Shown one piece after another: positions 1 to 8,488 of a DNA stretch of 64,000 nt; the first letter of the stretch is position 1, and each line of letters opens with the position of its first letter. The DNA lies in NCBI RefSeq assembly GCF_001613465.1, contig NZ_BDCK01000016.1, positions 310,001 to 374,000 of the forward strand. Direction: 5' to 3'. The DNA is from Nocardia niwae NBRC 108934 = DSM 45340. GTDB taxonomy: Bacteria; Actinomycetota; Actinomycetes; Mycobacteriales; Mycobacteriaceae. The notes beneath the pieces were generated by a model. It worked only from the letters and a program-made list of their open reading frames with translations, ran no database searches and was not told the DNA's origin. The position numbers were made by a program, and so were the translations under genes.

Positions 1-861
1 GGCGTCTCGCCGACCATCGTGGTGCCCGGCGACTGGTCCGACGCCGATCTGCGCTACCAGGCCGAGCACGTGGCCACCCAACGGCTGCACAACGGCGGCT
101 ACAACTGCGTGGCCGCGCAGGCGGTCGTGATCGCCTCCGAGTGGGACCGCAGAGACGCGTTCCTCGCCGAGCTGCGCCTGGCCATGGAGCGGGCGCCACA
201 GCGAACCGCGTACTACCCGGGCAGCGACGCCCGCGTCGCCGACGCGCTGGCCTCGTATCCGGAGGCAGAGCGCCTCGGCGCGGGGCGGGTGCTGGTCGAC
301 GGATTGCCGCGCACCGGCACGCCGCTGTTGCGCACGGAGTACTTCTCCCCCGTGCTCGGCGTGGTGGAGCTGCCCTACACGGGCGGCGATTTCCTGCAGC
401 GCGCGGTGGGCTTCGCGAATGCCGAGCTCACCGGGACGCTCGGCGCGAACGTCATCGCCCATCCCACGACCATCCGCAGGCTCGGCGTCGCCTTCGATCG
501 CGCGATCGAGCGGCTGCGCTACGGCGCGATCGCGGTGAACACCTGGACCGGGCTGGCCTTCCTCGCGCCGCGGGCCTCCTGGGGAGCCTTCCCCGGGCAC
601 ACCCTCGACGACGTGCAGAGCGGAATCGGTGTAGTGCACAACGCCCTGCTGCTCGACGACGTGGAGCGCACCGTGGTGCGCGGCCCGTTCCGGCCCGCGC
701 CGCGCTCGCTGCTCGGCGGCGAGCTCGCCCTCTCCCCGAAACCGCCGTGGTTCGTCGGCAACGCCACCGCCGCCACCACCGGCCGCAAGCTCACCGAGTT
801 CTACACCGACGTCAACCCCGCCCGGCTGCCCGGCGTCTTCCTGTCGGCCCTGCGGGGCTGA
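1..861 (+). CDS. Aldehyde dehydrogenase family protein (C-terminal part)
   Basis: The reading frame is open from the first base, so the N-terminus lies outside the window. The visible 286 residues are the C-terminal part of an NAD(P)+-dependent aldehyde dehydrogenase. The motif NGGYNCVAAQ, at about residue 31-40 of the fragment, holds the probable catalytic cysteine. It is followed by a typical ALDH C-terminal pattern (EYFSPVLGVVEL, then FANAELTGTLGANV). The final 80 residues, with the segment FLAPRASWGAFPGHTLDDVQ, differ from the short C-terminus of classical ALDHs and resemble the longer ALDH-like proteins of actinobacteria. Substrate cannot be told. The next gene starts 70 bp downstream on the same strand. 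Confidence 0.8.
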   Translation, partial: GVSPTIVVPGDWSDADLRYQAEHVATQRLHNGGYNCVAAQAVVIASEWDRRDAFLAELRLAMERAPQRTAYYPGSDARVADALASYPEAERLGAGRVLVDGLPRTGTPLLRTEYFSPVLGVVELPYTGGDFLQRAVGFANAELTGTLGANVIAHPTTIRRLGVAFDRAIERLRYGAIAVNTWTGLAFLAPRASWGAFPGHTLDDVQSGIGVVHNALLLDDVERTVVRGPFRPAPRSLLGGELALSPKPPWFVGNATAATTGRKLTEFYTDVNPARLPGVFLSALRG

Positions 862-931
862 ACCGTCCGGTGCCGCGCCGATCGGGGCAGGTCGTGGCAC
901 CGAGGCACGGACGCTGCCATGATGGACCGCG

Positions 932-2071
932 ATGTCCTCCGAACGTGTGTCCCGGTCCCCGCAGGCGCCCAAGCGCGGCGCATCGTCGCGTGCCGACTCG
1001 GTGCGCCGCAAGTTCGACTCGGCCAAGACCGCCCTCGCCGACCGCGATCTGCGGGATGTGCACCTGTCGGCGCCCACGTTGCGCTGGGGCCTGCTCGCGG
1101 TGGCCGTCGGCGCCGTGGTCGCGGCCTTGGTGACGCTGTTCATCACCGGCTTCGACAACGAGAAGGGCCTGGAGGCGCACAATCCCGGCGCCCCGGCGCA
1201 GCCCGTGCTGGACAAGGAGTTCGGCACCGCCGCCAAGGGCGACTGCCTGAGCTGGACCAAGCCCGACCGGGCCGACCTGGTCAAGGTGAACTGCTCGAGC
1301 AAGCACATGTTCGAGGTCGCGGCCGACATCGACATGAGCAGGTATCCGGGCAAGGAGTTCGGCCCCGGCTCGCGCTTCCCCGACTCGCTGCGGCTCACCG
1401 AGCTGAAGGAAGAACACTGCGTGCCCGCGGTGCAGAAGTACATGGCGGGCCGCTTCGATCCGCGCGGCAAGTACATCGTCGGCCTGATGTACCCGAGTCC
1501 GGACGGCTGGCAGCACGGTGACCGCACCCTGCGCTGCGGCTTGCAGGTCGCGGCCAGCGCGGGCACCCCGCCGTCGGTCGGCAGCGCGACCGAGCACGAC
1601 CAGTCCAGAGTGTACGAGCCGGGCGTGTGCCTCGGCATCAACCAGAACCTGCCCACCGATCCGGTGGACTGCGCCCAGCCGCACGCCGTGGAGATCGTCT
1701 CCACCGTCGATCTGGCCGCCCACTTCACCGGCGGTCCGCCCGCGAAGGAAGATCAGGACAAGTTCGTCGAGGAGGAGTGCACCCGCACCTCGACCGAGTA
1801 CCTGGGCGCGCCGGACGTCATTCGCAACAAGACGCTCACGCTGTTCTTCGACTACATCGATGCCCGCAGCTGGATGGCGGGCAGCCGCAAGCTGGACTGC
1901 ATGATCGGCAAGGGGGCCGACTCGGAGGGATTCGCGCCGATCACCGGCTCGGCCAGGGGTGACATCCTGATCAACGGCCAGGCTCCGGTGCCGCCGCCCA
2001 ACAACGGACGTTCCACGCCCGCACCGCTGCCCGGCGCCGCGCCGCTTCCGCCGCAGCCCCAGCCGAGGTAA
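932..2071 (+). CDS. Septum formation family membrane protein (Rv3835-like)
   Basis: 379 residues. A basic cytoplasmic N-terminus is followed by one transmembrane helix at about residues 52-72 and a large extracytoplasmic part. That part contains eight cysteines in short motifs (GDCLSW, VNCSS, EEHCVP, LRCGL, GVCLGI, VDCAQ, EECTR, LDCMIG), the pattern of two Septum_form-type domains held by disulfides. The tail is proline-rich (PVPPPNN, PLPPQPQPR). The family is named for a proposed role in division septum formation in actinobacteria; the biochemical function is unknown. It is followed after 10 bp by the zincin gene, the same order as Rv3835-Rv3836 in M. tuberculosis, so the two are probably co-transcribed. 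Confidence 0.85.
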   Translation: MSSERVSRSPQAPKRGASSRADSVRRKFDSAKTALADRDLRDVHLSAPTLRWGLLAVAVGAVVAALVTLFITGFDNEKGLEAHNPGAPAQPVLDKEFGTAAKGDCLSWTKPDRADLVKVNCSSKHMFEVAADIDMSRYPGKEFGPGSRFPDSLRLTELKEEHCVPAVQKYMAGRFDPRGKYIVGLMYPSPDGWQHGDRTLRCGLQVAASAGTPPSVGSATEHDQSRVYEPGVCLGINQNLPTDPVDCAQPHAVEIVSTVDLAAHFTGGPPAKEDQDKFVEEECTRTSTEYLGAPDVIRNKTLTLFFDYIDARSWMAGSRKLDCMIGKGADSEGFAPITGSARGDILINGQAPVPPPNNGRSTPAPLPGAAPLPPQPQPR

Positions 2072-2081
2072 CCGCACGCCG

Positions 2082-2432
2082 ATGCCCGTGTCGATGTCCG
2101 ACGACCGCTTCGAGGAATTGGTCGGCGACGCATTGGATCTCATTCCGCCCGAGCTGGCCCGCGCCATCGACAATGTGGTCGTGCTGATCGAGCCGCGTAA
2201 TCCGGAGGATCCGCACCTGCTCGGTCTGTATCACGGCATCGCCCTCACCGAACGCGACAGTCATTACGGCGGATCGCTTCCCGACACCGTGACCATCTAC
2301 CGCGAAGCCATTCTCGAGCACTGCGCCGACGAGGCGGAGGTGGTGGAAGAGGTGGCGATCACCGTGATCCACGAGATCGCACACTATTTCGGCATTGACG
2401 AAGACCGCCTGCATCAGCTGGGATGGGGATAG
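2082..2432 (+). CDS. Zincin-like metallopeptidase family protein (Rv3836-like)
   Basis: 116 residues, a minimal zincin-like protein. The HExxH motif reads HEIAH at residues 97-101, followed by FGIDEDRLHQLGWG, which is typical of the small actinobacterial metallopeptidase family. The conserved LGLYHGIALTERDS and TIYREAILEH segments precede it. It is predicted to bind zinc; proteolytic activity is not established for this family. An ATG 12 bp further in (MSDDRFEEL) is an alternative start that matches the usual N-terminus. It lies 10 bp behind the septum-formation gene and is likely in one transcript with it. Confidence 0.85.
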   Translation: MPVSMSDDRFEELVGDALDLIPPELARAIDNVVVLIEPRNPEDPHLLGLYHGIALTERDSHYGGSLPDTVTIYREAILEHCADEAEVVEEVAITVIHEIAHYFGIDEDRLHQLGWG

Positions 2433-2596
2433 TCTGGACCGTGCTGTATTGCGTACCCCGAGCGGTGGGTGTGTAATCGGCACGGAGATCGAAAAGTTGG
2501 GGATTCGATGGAACCGATCGCGTTGCTGTCGCGTCCTATCACTCGAAGGGGGAATTCTCGTGGTTCCGCCCCACAGCCACTAGAAGGAGTCGAGTC

Positions 2597-2908
2597 ATGG
2601 TTGGACATGTACTGATCGCACCCGAAGCCATTCTCGCCGCCGCGGCCGAACTCGACCTCGTCGCCGAACGTCTGGCCGCCGCCGCGGCGATCACCGCGCC
2701 CGCGACGCACGTGCTGCCCTCGGGCGCCGAGGAGGTCTCCTTCCTCAGCGCCGGCCACTTCAACCAGGGGGCGATGTCGCACGATCGTGCGATCGCACAG
2801 GCGATTCTGGAATGCCACCACGCCGCGGCGACACTGCGCATGCAGCTGGCGCAGCACGTCGCCGGTGATGTGGTGCGCGCCGCGGGCATCAGCGCCATCC
2901 AGGTGTAG
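2597..2908 (+). CDS. PE family protein
   Basis: 103 residues, the length of a stand-alone PE domain. It is alanine-rich and helical (VGHVLIAPEAILAAAAELD at the N-terminus) and forms the two-helix hairpin expected of PE proteins, without a C-terminal extension. PE proteins are secreted by ESX type VII systems as heterodimers with PPE proteins. The start is supported by AAGGAG at 2584-2589, seven bases before ATG. A PPE gene follows after 42 bp and an EspG-like chaperone gene after that, so substrate, partner and chaperone are adjacent. Confidence 0.85.
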   Translation: MVGHVLIAPEAILAAAAELDLVAERLAAAAAITAPATHVLPSGAEEVSFLSAGHFNQGAMSHDRAIAQAILECHHAAATLRMQLAQHVAGDVVRAAGISAIQV

Positions 2909-2950
2909 TTCCAGACCCAACAGCAACGTTAAGCAGGGGAGAAGTCAAAC

Positions 2951-4120
2951 ATGGTTGCAGGAGTCACCGGGGTGATCTGGGCGGCGCGCCCATCGGAGAT
3001 CAATTCGGCCACCCTTCACGCGGGCGCGCACGCGATTCCGATCTCGGCCGCCGCCACCGCCTGGGGCGGGCTCACCGCCGCCTGGATCGACGCGACGACC
3101 ACCGTCGCCAGGGTGATGGCCGAACTCGGCGTCGGGATGCAGGGCATCAACGGTATCGCCGCACTGAGCAAGCTCACCGGTTTCCTCGGTTGGTCCGAGC
3201 AGCAGGGCGTGCAAGCGGCCGCGATGGGCGCGAAGGCCGCGGCGAACGCCACCGCCTACACCGTCGCCTCGTTGGCGATGCCGAGCCCGCCGGAGATCGC
3301 GGCCGTCAACGCCGCGCTGGCCGCGTCGGCGAATCCGCCGGGCGTGCTCAGCGGCGCGTTCGAGGTCGCGGAAGTCGCCAGGAACGCCATGGACATCCGT
3401 GCCGCCCTGGTCATGGAGACCTACGAGGCCGCCACCAGCGCCATGGTCGCCACGCCGGCCGAGTTCCTGTTGCCGCCGCCGATCGCCAAGGGCGCCGGAA
3501 CGGCCAGCCCGGAGCAGGCGGCGGACACGCCCACCGAGGTTCCGGCGGATCCGATCCAGGCCGCCGTGACCGCCACCCAGGCGTTCTTGAGCAATCCCGG
3601 GGTGGCGAGCGCCGCCACCCAGGCCGCGCAGGCCGTGGGCTCGATCGCCACGACCGGTGTCTCCACCGTCGGAAATGTCGCGGGCAGCGCGATCGCGGCG
3701 GCGACCACCTCCTCCACGCCGGCCTTTTCGGGGATGGCGCCGATGGTCATGGGAGCCGGTGCGACGGCCACCGCCACCGGCGCCGCGACTCGCGCGGTGT
3801 CGTTCTCCGGCCTCGGGTCGGCGGCAGGCATCAGCAGTGGCTCGCTCAAGCTTCCGGAAGGCTGGGGGTCCAGCGGCACGATCGGTGGCTCCGCCCCGGT
3901 GCAGGAGACCGTCGCGGTCAAGCCCGTCGAAGCGGCCCCGGTCCGTCCGGCGAACAGTGGGAACGGCAATCCCCTGCTCGGCAACCAGGCGCGCAGCGAC
4001 GAGGACGACGAGGCCGAGCACAACGGCCGGGACTATTTGCGGTCGACCGAGCACTTCAACGACGGCCGTTTCACCGCCGATGGAGTCATCGGCGGTGACC
4101 TCAGCGGGACGGTTAGGTGA
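2951..4120 (+). CDS. PPE family protein
   Basis: 389 residues. The first ~170 residues look like a PPE helical bundle: GVIWAARPSEINSATLHAG near the N-terminus (W and the P-x-E-N-type motif) and long alanine-rich helices (ISAAATAWGGLTAAWIDA). The remainder is a low-complexity Ala/Gly/Thr/Ser-rich tail. The protein ends with an acidic segment (SDEDDEAEHNGRDYLRSTEHF) that resembles the C-termini of other nocardial PPE-like proteins. It is the expected partner of the PE protein upstream. The start is supported by GGGGAG at 2936-2941. Its stop codon overlaps the GTG start of the EspG-like gene (GTGA), which indicates translational coupling. Confidence 0.8.
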   Translation: MVAGVTGVIWAARPSEINSATLHAGAHAIPISAAATAWGGLTAAWIDATTTVARVMAELGVGMQGINGIAALSKLTGFLGWSEQQGVQAAAMGAKAAANATAYTVASLAMPSPPEIAAVNAALAASANPPGVLSGAFEVAEVARNAMDIRAALVMETYEAATSAMVATPAEFLLPPPIAKGAGTASPEQAADTPTEVPADPIQAAVTATQAFLSNPGVASAATQAAQAVGSIATTGVSTVGNVAGSAIAAATTSSTPAFSGMAPMVMGAGATATATGAATRAVSFSGLGSAAGISSGSLKLPEGWGSSGTIGGSAPVQETVAVKPVEAAPVRPANSGNGNPLLGNQARSDEDDEAEHNGRDYLRSTEHFNDGRFTADGVIGGDLSGTVR

Positions 4121-4944
4121 CCGTACTCGGTGCGGGCCGCGATCCGTCGACGCTCGATGCGGTCGTCCTGTCGCTCGACGAGATGCAGTTTCTCGTGGAG
4201 AGATTGCAGATCGAAGTCCCCGTCGTCTTGAACGCTCGGGCACGCTACGACAACCTGACCGATCACAAAGCGGCGATGGACGCGGCCGCCGAGTCGCTGG
4301 CTCAGCGGGAACTTCTCATCGATGATGTGCTGCATCGCGATCTGGAGAATCGGTTGCGCGCGCTGCACCGGCCACACTGGATCATCGCGCTGCGGTTGAT
4401 CGTCGATGGTTGGGTGAGCCGCTTCTGTCTGGCGAAGGGCGTCGACCTCGAGGTCGTCGCCCTTCGGGGGCAGGACTCCTACGTCATCGACGAGGCGGGC
4501 AACGATCTGCCCGGCACGGTTCTCGCGGCGCTCGGCTACGCCGAACCGCTGGAGCTGTACGGCATGAACGCCCCGACCGAAGAACTCGCCACGATCTTCG
4601 GCGACACCGGTGACGCCGCGGCCACCGCGGAGCGGCTCACGAAGGTGGGCAACCCTCCCCAGGATGCGAAGACGTTGGCGGCGGCATTGGTCGAGATCCA
4701 CTCGTTCGCCGAGATCGTCGGCGTGATCTACGGCGACGGCACCAGGGACATGGCCGACAACCACATCGCCGTCTTCAACACGCGTGCAGGACGATTCATC
4801 GCGACCGCGAGCAAATCGGACGACGGCGTGAAGTGGACCTCGCTCAGCAGCGGAACCCCCGCTCGACTGCGCACGGCGGTGCAGGATCTGATCCATTCCC
4901 TGCCGGAACGCGAAGAGTTCCCGCGAAATCCGAAACTGTCCTGA
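4117..4944 (+). CDS. ESX secretion-associated protein, EspG family
   Basis: 275 residues matching the EspG fold in composition and motifs: an N-terminal strand-helix segment (VLSLDEMQFLVERLQIEVPVVL), a central HWIIALRLIVDGWVSRF segment, and a C-terminal GRFIATASKSDDGVKWTSLS segment. EspG proteins are cytosolic chaperones that bind the tip of a PPE partner and keep the PE-PPE dimer soluble for export by a cognate ESX system. The GTG start overlaps the PPE stop, so stoichiometric expression with its probable client is likely. No ESX membrane component (EccB-E, MycP) is in the window. Confidence 0.8.
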   Translation: MTVLGAGRDPSTLDAVVLSLDEMQFLVERLQIEVPVVLNARARYDNLTDHKAAMDAAAESLAQRELLIDDVLHRDLENRLRALHRPHWIIALRLIVDGWVSRFCLAKGVDLEVVALRGQDSYVIDEAGNDLPGTVLAALGYAEPLELYGMNAPTEELATIFGDTGDAAATAERLTKVGNPPQDAKTLAAALVEIHSFAEIVGVIYGDGTRDMADNHIAVFNTRAGRFIATASKSDDGVKWTSLSSGTPARLRTAVQDLIHSLPEREEFPRNPKLS

Positions 4945-4963
4945 CTACATCGGACCGGCGGCG

Positions 4964-5632
4964 CTAGCCCATGGGATCGTCGGAGGTCGGTGCGACGTCG
5001 TAGCCGAACGGCGGCGTGAACCGGCCCCAGCGAATGCACTCCCACCCGCCATCCGGCGTCGGTACCAGCTCGATGGTCTCGGTGTTGTCCAGGTGGTTGT
5101 TCGTGGTGAACGGCGGCCGCACATCCGCCAGCGTGCGGCCGACCAGCCGCATGGCCGCGCCGTGACTGACCACCATCACGTCGCCGTGCTCGTCGTCATC
5201 CGACGTCAGATAGGTCTCCCGCAACTGCGCGATCGCGGGCAGGAACCGATCGAGGACATCCTGGGCGGATTCGCCGCCGGGGACGCGCAGCGTGAGATCG
5301 CCTTCGTGCCAGGCACGGTAGATCTCCTGAAACGCGTGGTGCGCCTCCTCGCTGTGCAGTCCCTCCAGCTCACCGGCCTGCACCTCGTGCAGCCCGTCGA
5401 GCACCATCGCGGCGACACCGGTCGCCGCCTCGATGTAGCTTGCGGTCTGGCGCGCACGCAGCGCCGCCGAGGAGAACAACGCCTTCGGCGGTCGGAGCAG
5501 GTTCTCACCGAACGTTTTCGCTTGTGCCGCACCGCGTTCGGTCAGCGGCAGCCCTGGGATCCTGGTGTCCAGCAGCTTGGCGACGTTGCCTTCGGTCTCC
5601 CCGTGCCGGACCAGAATCAACCTCCCCGTCAT
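4964..5632 (-). CDS. Histidine phosphatase family protein (phosphoglycerate mutase-like, Rv3837c-like)
   Basis: 222 residues starting MTGRLILVRHGETEGN; the RHG phosphate-binding motif contains the phospho-accepting histidine and VVSHGAAMRLV contains the second catalytic histidine. Broad-specificity phosphatases and cofactor-dependent phosphoglycerate mutases share this fold, and the substrate here is unknown. The longer open frame upstream is inside pheA and is not used: the ATG at 5630-5632 overlaps the pheA stop (ATGA), so the two genes are coupled. The order matches Rv3838c (pheA)-Rv3837c. Confidence 0.85.
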   Translation of the reverse strand: MTGRLILVRHGETEGNVAKLLDTRIPGLPLTERGAAQAKTFGENLLRPPKALFSSAALRARQTASYIEAATGVAAMVLDGLHEVQAGELEGLHSEEAHHAFQEIYRAWHEGDLTLRVPGGESAQDVLDRFLPAIAQLRETYLTSDDDEHGDVMVVSHGAAMRLVGRTLADVRPPFTTNNHLDNTETIELVPTPDGGWECIRWGRFTPPFGYDVAPTSDDPMG

Positions 5633-6543
5633 AGGTCCGCCATCCCCTTTCTCAGCTGGATCAACCACTCCGCCGAGGCCTCGTCCGAAGGCGGCGGCGT
5701 GCCGGTCGCGGAAGTCGCGGGCCACGATCCGAGAAAGCGGATCCGCGCGGTGCGGTGCAGCGCTTTGAGCGCCTCCGCCACCGCGGTGTCGTCGATATGT
5801 CCCACGCAATCGAGATAGAAACGATAGGTGCCCATACCGGTTCGGGTCGGCCGGGACTCGATCCTGGTCAGATCGATACCGCGCGTGGCGAATTCGGCGA
5901 ACGCGCGCATCAGCGAGCCCGGTACGTTCGGCAGCTCGAGCACGATCGAGGTGCGGTCGGCTCCAGTGGGGGGTGGGGCCACCGTCGGGCGGGTGCACAG
6001 CACGAACCGCGTGATCGCCTGCTCATGGTCGGCGACCCCGGAGGCCAGAGCGATCAACCCCAGCCGTTCGCCCGCCAGGGCGGTCGACACGGCGGCATCG
6101 GCATGGCCCGCCACCACGTCTTCGGCGGCCGCGGCGTTGGACGCCGAGGTGTAGGGCTGCGCCTGCGGTAGGTGCCGCGACACCCACAGCCGCACCTGCG
6201 CGGCGGCCACGGGGTATGCGGCGAGGATGCGCACATCGGGCAGCGTCGCGCCCGGCTTGCCGAGGATCGTGAAACTCACCTCGAGTTCGGTCTCGGCGAC
6301 GATCTGCAGGCGCGGACCGATTGCCAGCGAGTCGAGCGTCGCCGAGATCGAACCCTCGACGGAACTCTCGATCGGCACCACCGCACCATCCACGTTGCCG
6401 GAGCGGATCAGCTCGAGCGCAGCCCCTTGGCTGGGCGCGGCTATCCGCTCGACGGGTCCGTCGAAGGTTCCCGAGGATTCCAGTTGAGCGAGGGCCATCT
6501 CGGTGAAGGTTCCGGACGGCCCGAAGTACGCGATTCGCGGCAC
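5629..6543 (-). CDS. pheA: Prephenate dehydratase
   Basis: 304 residues from a GTG codon. The N-terminal ~190 residues are the prephenate dehydratase domain (RIAYFGPSGTFTEMAL at the start, VPIESSVEGSISATLDSLA, and the catalytic TRF motif in AITRFVLCTRP). The last ~80 residues are an ACT regulatory domain with LPNVPGSLMRAF and the phenylalanine-binding ESRP motif. The enzyme converts prephenate to phenylpyruvate in phenylalanine synthesis and is expected to be feedback-inhibited by phenylalanine. An in-frame ATG at 6612 would add 23 residues without family similarity, so the GTG at 6543 is preferred. It is translationally coupled to the phosphatase gene downstream. Confidence 0.92.
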   Translation of the reverse strand: MPRIAYFGPSGTFTEMALAQLESSGTFDGPVERIAAPSQGAALELIRSGNVDGAVVPIESSVEGSISATLDSLAIGPRLQIVAETELEVSFTILGKPGATLPDVRILAAYPVAAAQVRLWVSRHLPQAQPYTSASNAAAAEDVVAGHADAAVSTALAGERLGLIALASGVADHEQAITRFVLCTRPTVAPPPTGADRTSIVLELPNVPGSLMRAFAEFATRGIDLTRIESRPTRTGMGTYRFYLDCVGHIDDTAVAEALKALHRTARIRFLGSWPATSATGTPPPSDEASAEWLIQLRKGMADL

Positions 6544-6637
6544 GGTTACGAGATTACTTGCGCGCTCGCCCGGCTCCCCACCAATTGCGGAGGCACGGCC
6601 GCCGCGCGGCAACGTTCCACGGCCGCCCGAGCGCCGT

Positions 6638-7051
6638 TCAACCCCTGTTGAGCACCCGCAACGCGGCGTTCACCCGGTCAACGGCCTCGGTTTCGATGGC
6701 GAGCAAGACGGACCGGACCGCGTCGACCGCGGCCGGCTTCAGGGAGGTCAGGAAGGCGATATCGGGGTTGCGCAAGGCGCTGCCGATGTCTTCTCCGCAC
6801 AGGGCGGCGGCCGTGGCCGCGACGATGGCCACCGCGCGTCCACCAGAGGACGTACGCGCGACGAAACCCGTATCGGAGTGCGCGGCATGCGCGAGGAAGG
6901 CGGCGATCTCCGCGTCCGGGACGTCCAGGTCGAGCCTCGGCGCGGCGGGGCTTGCGCCGATGTTGCGGACCAATCCGTCCGCCAGACTGCGCCGCGGGGG
7001 CGCCGACAACGTCACCAGCACCGGCTCTGCGGCTTCCGTCCCTTCCGACAC
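6638..7051 (-). CDS. Conserved-looking hypothetical protein
   Basis: 137 residues from GTG, with no family that I recognise. The protein is Ala- and Val-rich, likely cytosolic and helical, without signal or membrane segment; notable stretches are LDLDVPDAEIAAFLAHAAHS and GRAVAIVAATAAALCGED. Codon use has the strong third-position GC bias of its neighbours, which supports a real gene. It lies about 95 bp upstream of the preferred pheA start on the same strand and its 5' end faces the iron-box-controlled DUF2470 gene. Confidence 0.6.
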   Translation of the reverse strand: MSEGTEAAEPVLVTLSAPPRRSLADGLVRNIGASPAAPRLDLDVPDAEIAAFLAHAAHSDTGFVARTSSGGRAVAIVAATAAALCGEDIGSALRNPDIAFLTSLKPAAVDAVRSVLLAIETEAVDRVNAALRVLNRG

Positions 7052-7142
7052 GCCTCAACCGTAACAACCCTCGTCGACCGGAATCGATGCACTGCGCTCA
7101 GCTCAGCCCGAGCGGAACGCTTGCGGAACGAAGGCTCGTCAC

Positions 7143-7161
7143 TTAGCTTAGGGTAACCTAA
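7143..7161. promoter_or_regulatory. Iron box (IdeR/DtxR-type operator)
   Basis: TTAGCTTAGGGTAACCTAA matches 17 of 19 positions of the mycobacterial IdeR consensus TTAGGTTAGGCTAACCTAA. It ends 38 bp before the ATG of the DUF2470 gene, a position suited to repression under high iron. It could also affect the divergent hypothetical gene ending at 7051. Confidence 0.75.
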
Positions 7162-7199
7162 TCACTACCCGCCGCGCCGCCTGCTCCACGGAGGTTTGT

Positions 7200-7967
7200 A
7201 TGCCGCGCCCCTCTCCGACCGTCGCACCGTCCACCGCCGAGCGGGTGCGCAGCGCGTGCGCCCACGCGGAGCAAGCGGTGCTGGCCATGCCGGGTATCGA
7301 CCCGACGCCCGCGTCGGTGCACCACGTACGGCAGTGCGGCGACGCCGTCATCGCGGTGCCGACCGCCTCGGTCGCCGCGATCCTGGCGGGCAACTCCGGG
7401 GACCACGGCGCCCCCGCGGTGCTCGAGCTCACCGACCACGCGCCGCTCCCGCTGCGCGAGCCGGTGCGCGCCCTGGTGTGGCTACGCGGCTGGGTGCGCG
7501 CGGTGCCCACCCAGGCGCAGCGCGCGCTGGCCGGCGAGGTGGCCAAGGAACTCCCCCATCCCGCACTGCTTGACATCGGCTTCGGCGCCACGCTGCTGCG
7601 GTTGGTGATCAACTCGGCGGTGGTGGCCGACTCGACCGGCGCGGAATCGGTGAGCAGCGACGAACTGCGCCTGGCGCAGCCGGATCCCTTCTGCGCCATG
7701 GAATCCGCGTGGCTACAGCACATGCAGGCCGACCACGCGGATGTCGTCGCCCAACTGGCCAGGCACCTGCCCGCGCACCTGCAGCGCGGCATCGTGCACC
7801 CGCTGGCGATCGACCGGTACGGACTCACCCTGCGGGTGGAAGGTCACGACGGCGACCACGACTTCCGCTTACCCTTCAGCGCCCCGGCCGACGACATCGA
7901 GGGACTCAGCCGTGCCGTACGCACGCTGGCCGGTTGCCCGTTCCTCAACGGCCTGCGCCGCATCTGA
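7200..7967 (+). CDS. DUF2470 domain protein, probable iron-regulated haem-utilisation-related protein
   Basis: 255 residues. The N-terminal ~160 residues resemble the split-barrel-like part of HugZ-type proteins, and the C-terminal ~85 residues are a DUF2470 domain: MESAWLQHMQADHADVV, then HPLAIDRYGLTLRVEG and an FRLPFSAPADD stretch. DUF2470 is found at the C-terminus of HugZ haem-degrading proteins, so a role in haem or iron use is plausible but not shown. The start is supported by GGAGG at 7190-7194. The iron box upstream is strong independent support for iron regulation. Rv3839 occupies the equivalent position in M. tuberculosis. Confidence 0.75.
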   Translation: MPRPSPTVAPSTAERVRSACAHAEQAVLAMPGIDPTPASVHHVRQCGDAVIAVPTASVAAILAGNSGDHGAPAVLELTDHAPLPLREPVRALVWLRGWVRAVPTQAQRALAGEVAKELPHPALLDIGFGATLLRLVINSAVVADSTGAESVSSDELRLAQPDPFCAMESAWLQHMQADHADVVAQLARHLPAHLQRGIVHPLAIDRYGLTLRVEGHDGDHDFRLPFSAPADDIEGLSRAVRTLAGCPFLNGLRRI

Positions 7968-8037
7968 CCCGGTTCGACGACACACGGCTACCGCCGACTA
8001 CCGCCACCTTCAAGAGTGGAGCACTCCGGCCGCCCCA

Positions 8038-8113
8038 TGACCAGCGGTACGGCCTATGACCGGTCGAACGCCCCCTGACCAGCCGAACGCCATGTGACCG
8101 GCCGAACGACCTG
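8038..8113. repeat. Array of four 19-bp direct repeats
   Basis: Units start at 8038, 8057, 8076 and 8095, exactly 19 bp apart: TGACCAGCGGTACGGCCTA, TGACCGGTCGAACGCCCCC, TGACCAGCCGAACGCCATG and TGACCGGCCGAACGACCTG. The consensus is TGACCRGCCGAACGCCATG. A second array of the same unit is at 9541-9578. There is no spacer between units, so this is not a CRISPR. Confidence 0.8.
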
Positions 8114-8266
8114 GCCGCAGTGCGGGCAGTTGCGTAACCACGGCTCGGCCCACTTGCCGTTGCGCATTCGGCAGAGGCAGCCGGGTACGACGATCCGGCC
8201 GTCGCCGGCCCCCAGGGGGTTTCGCTCACCGCTACCTCGGACCGAACAGACATGTACGCCTGCCAT
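8054..8266 (-). CDS. Possible small zinc-ribbon protein
   Basis: 70-residue frame with CLCRMRNGKWAEPWLRNCPHC: two CxC/CxxC pairs about 15 residues apart, as in small zinc ribbons. The C-terminus runs into the 19-bp repeat array. No ribosome binding site stands out and I recognise no family. It may be a remnant of a mobile gene. Confidence 0.25.
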   Translation of the reverse strand: MAGVHVCSVRGSGERNPLGAGDGRIVVPGCLCRMRNGKWAEPWLRNCPHCGQVVRPVTWRSAGQGAFDRS

Positions 8267-8488
8267 TGCGGGAGGCGGCGATACGAGAACGGAACGGCGA
8301 ACACACCGAGCCGAACGAAGCGAATATGCATCCGGCCCGGTACCCCGGGCCCGACCTCGCTTCCCTCAGCGGCTCGACACACCTCTTGGACAACGCAATC
8401 CACTGGAAGTCCGCGCTTCCCGTGCCGGTTGTCGAGTGTCGAGTGTCGAGCGATTCTCAACACCCTGCCGTGGACTACGAGGCCGCCG

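Noticed and set aside
8038..8113. CRISPR array
   Set aside because: Units are contiguous 19-mers without spacers, and no cas genes are present.
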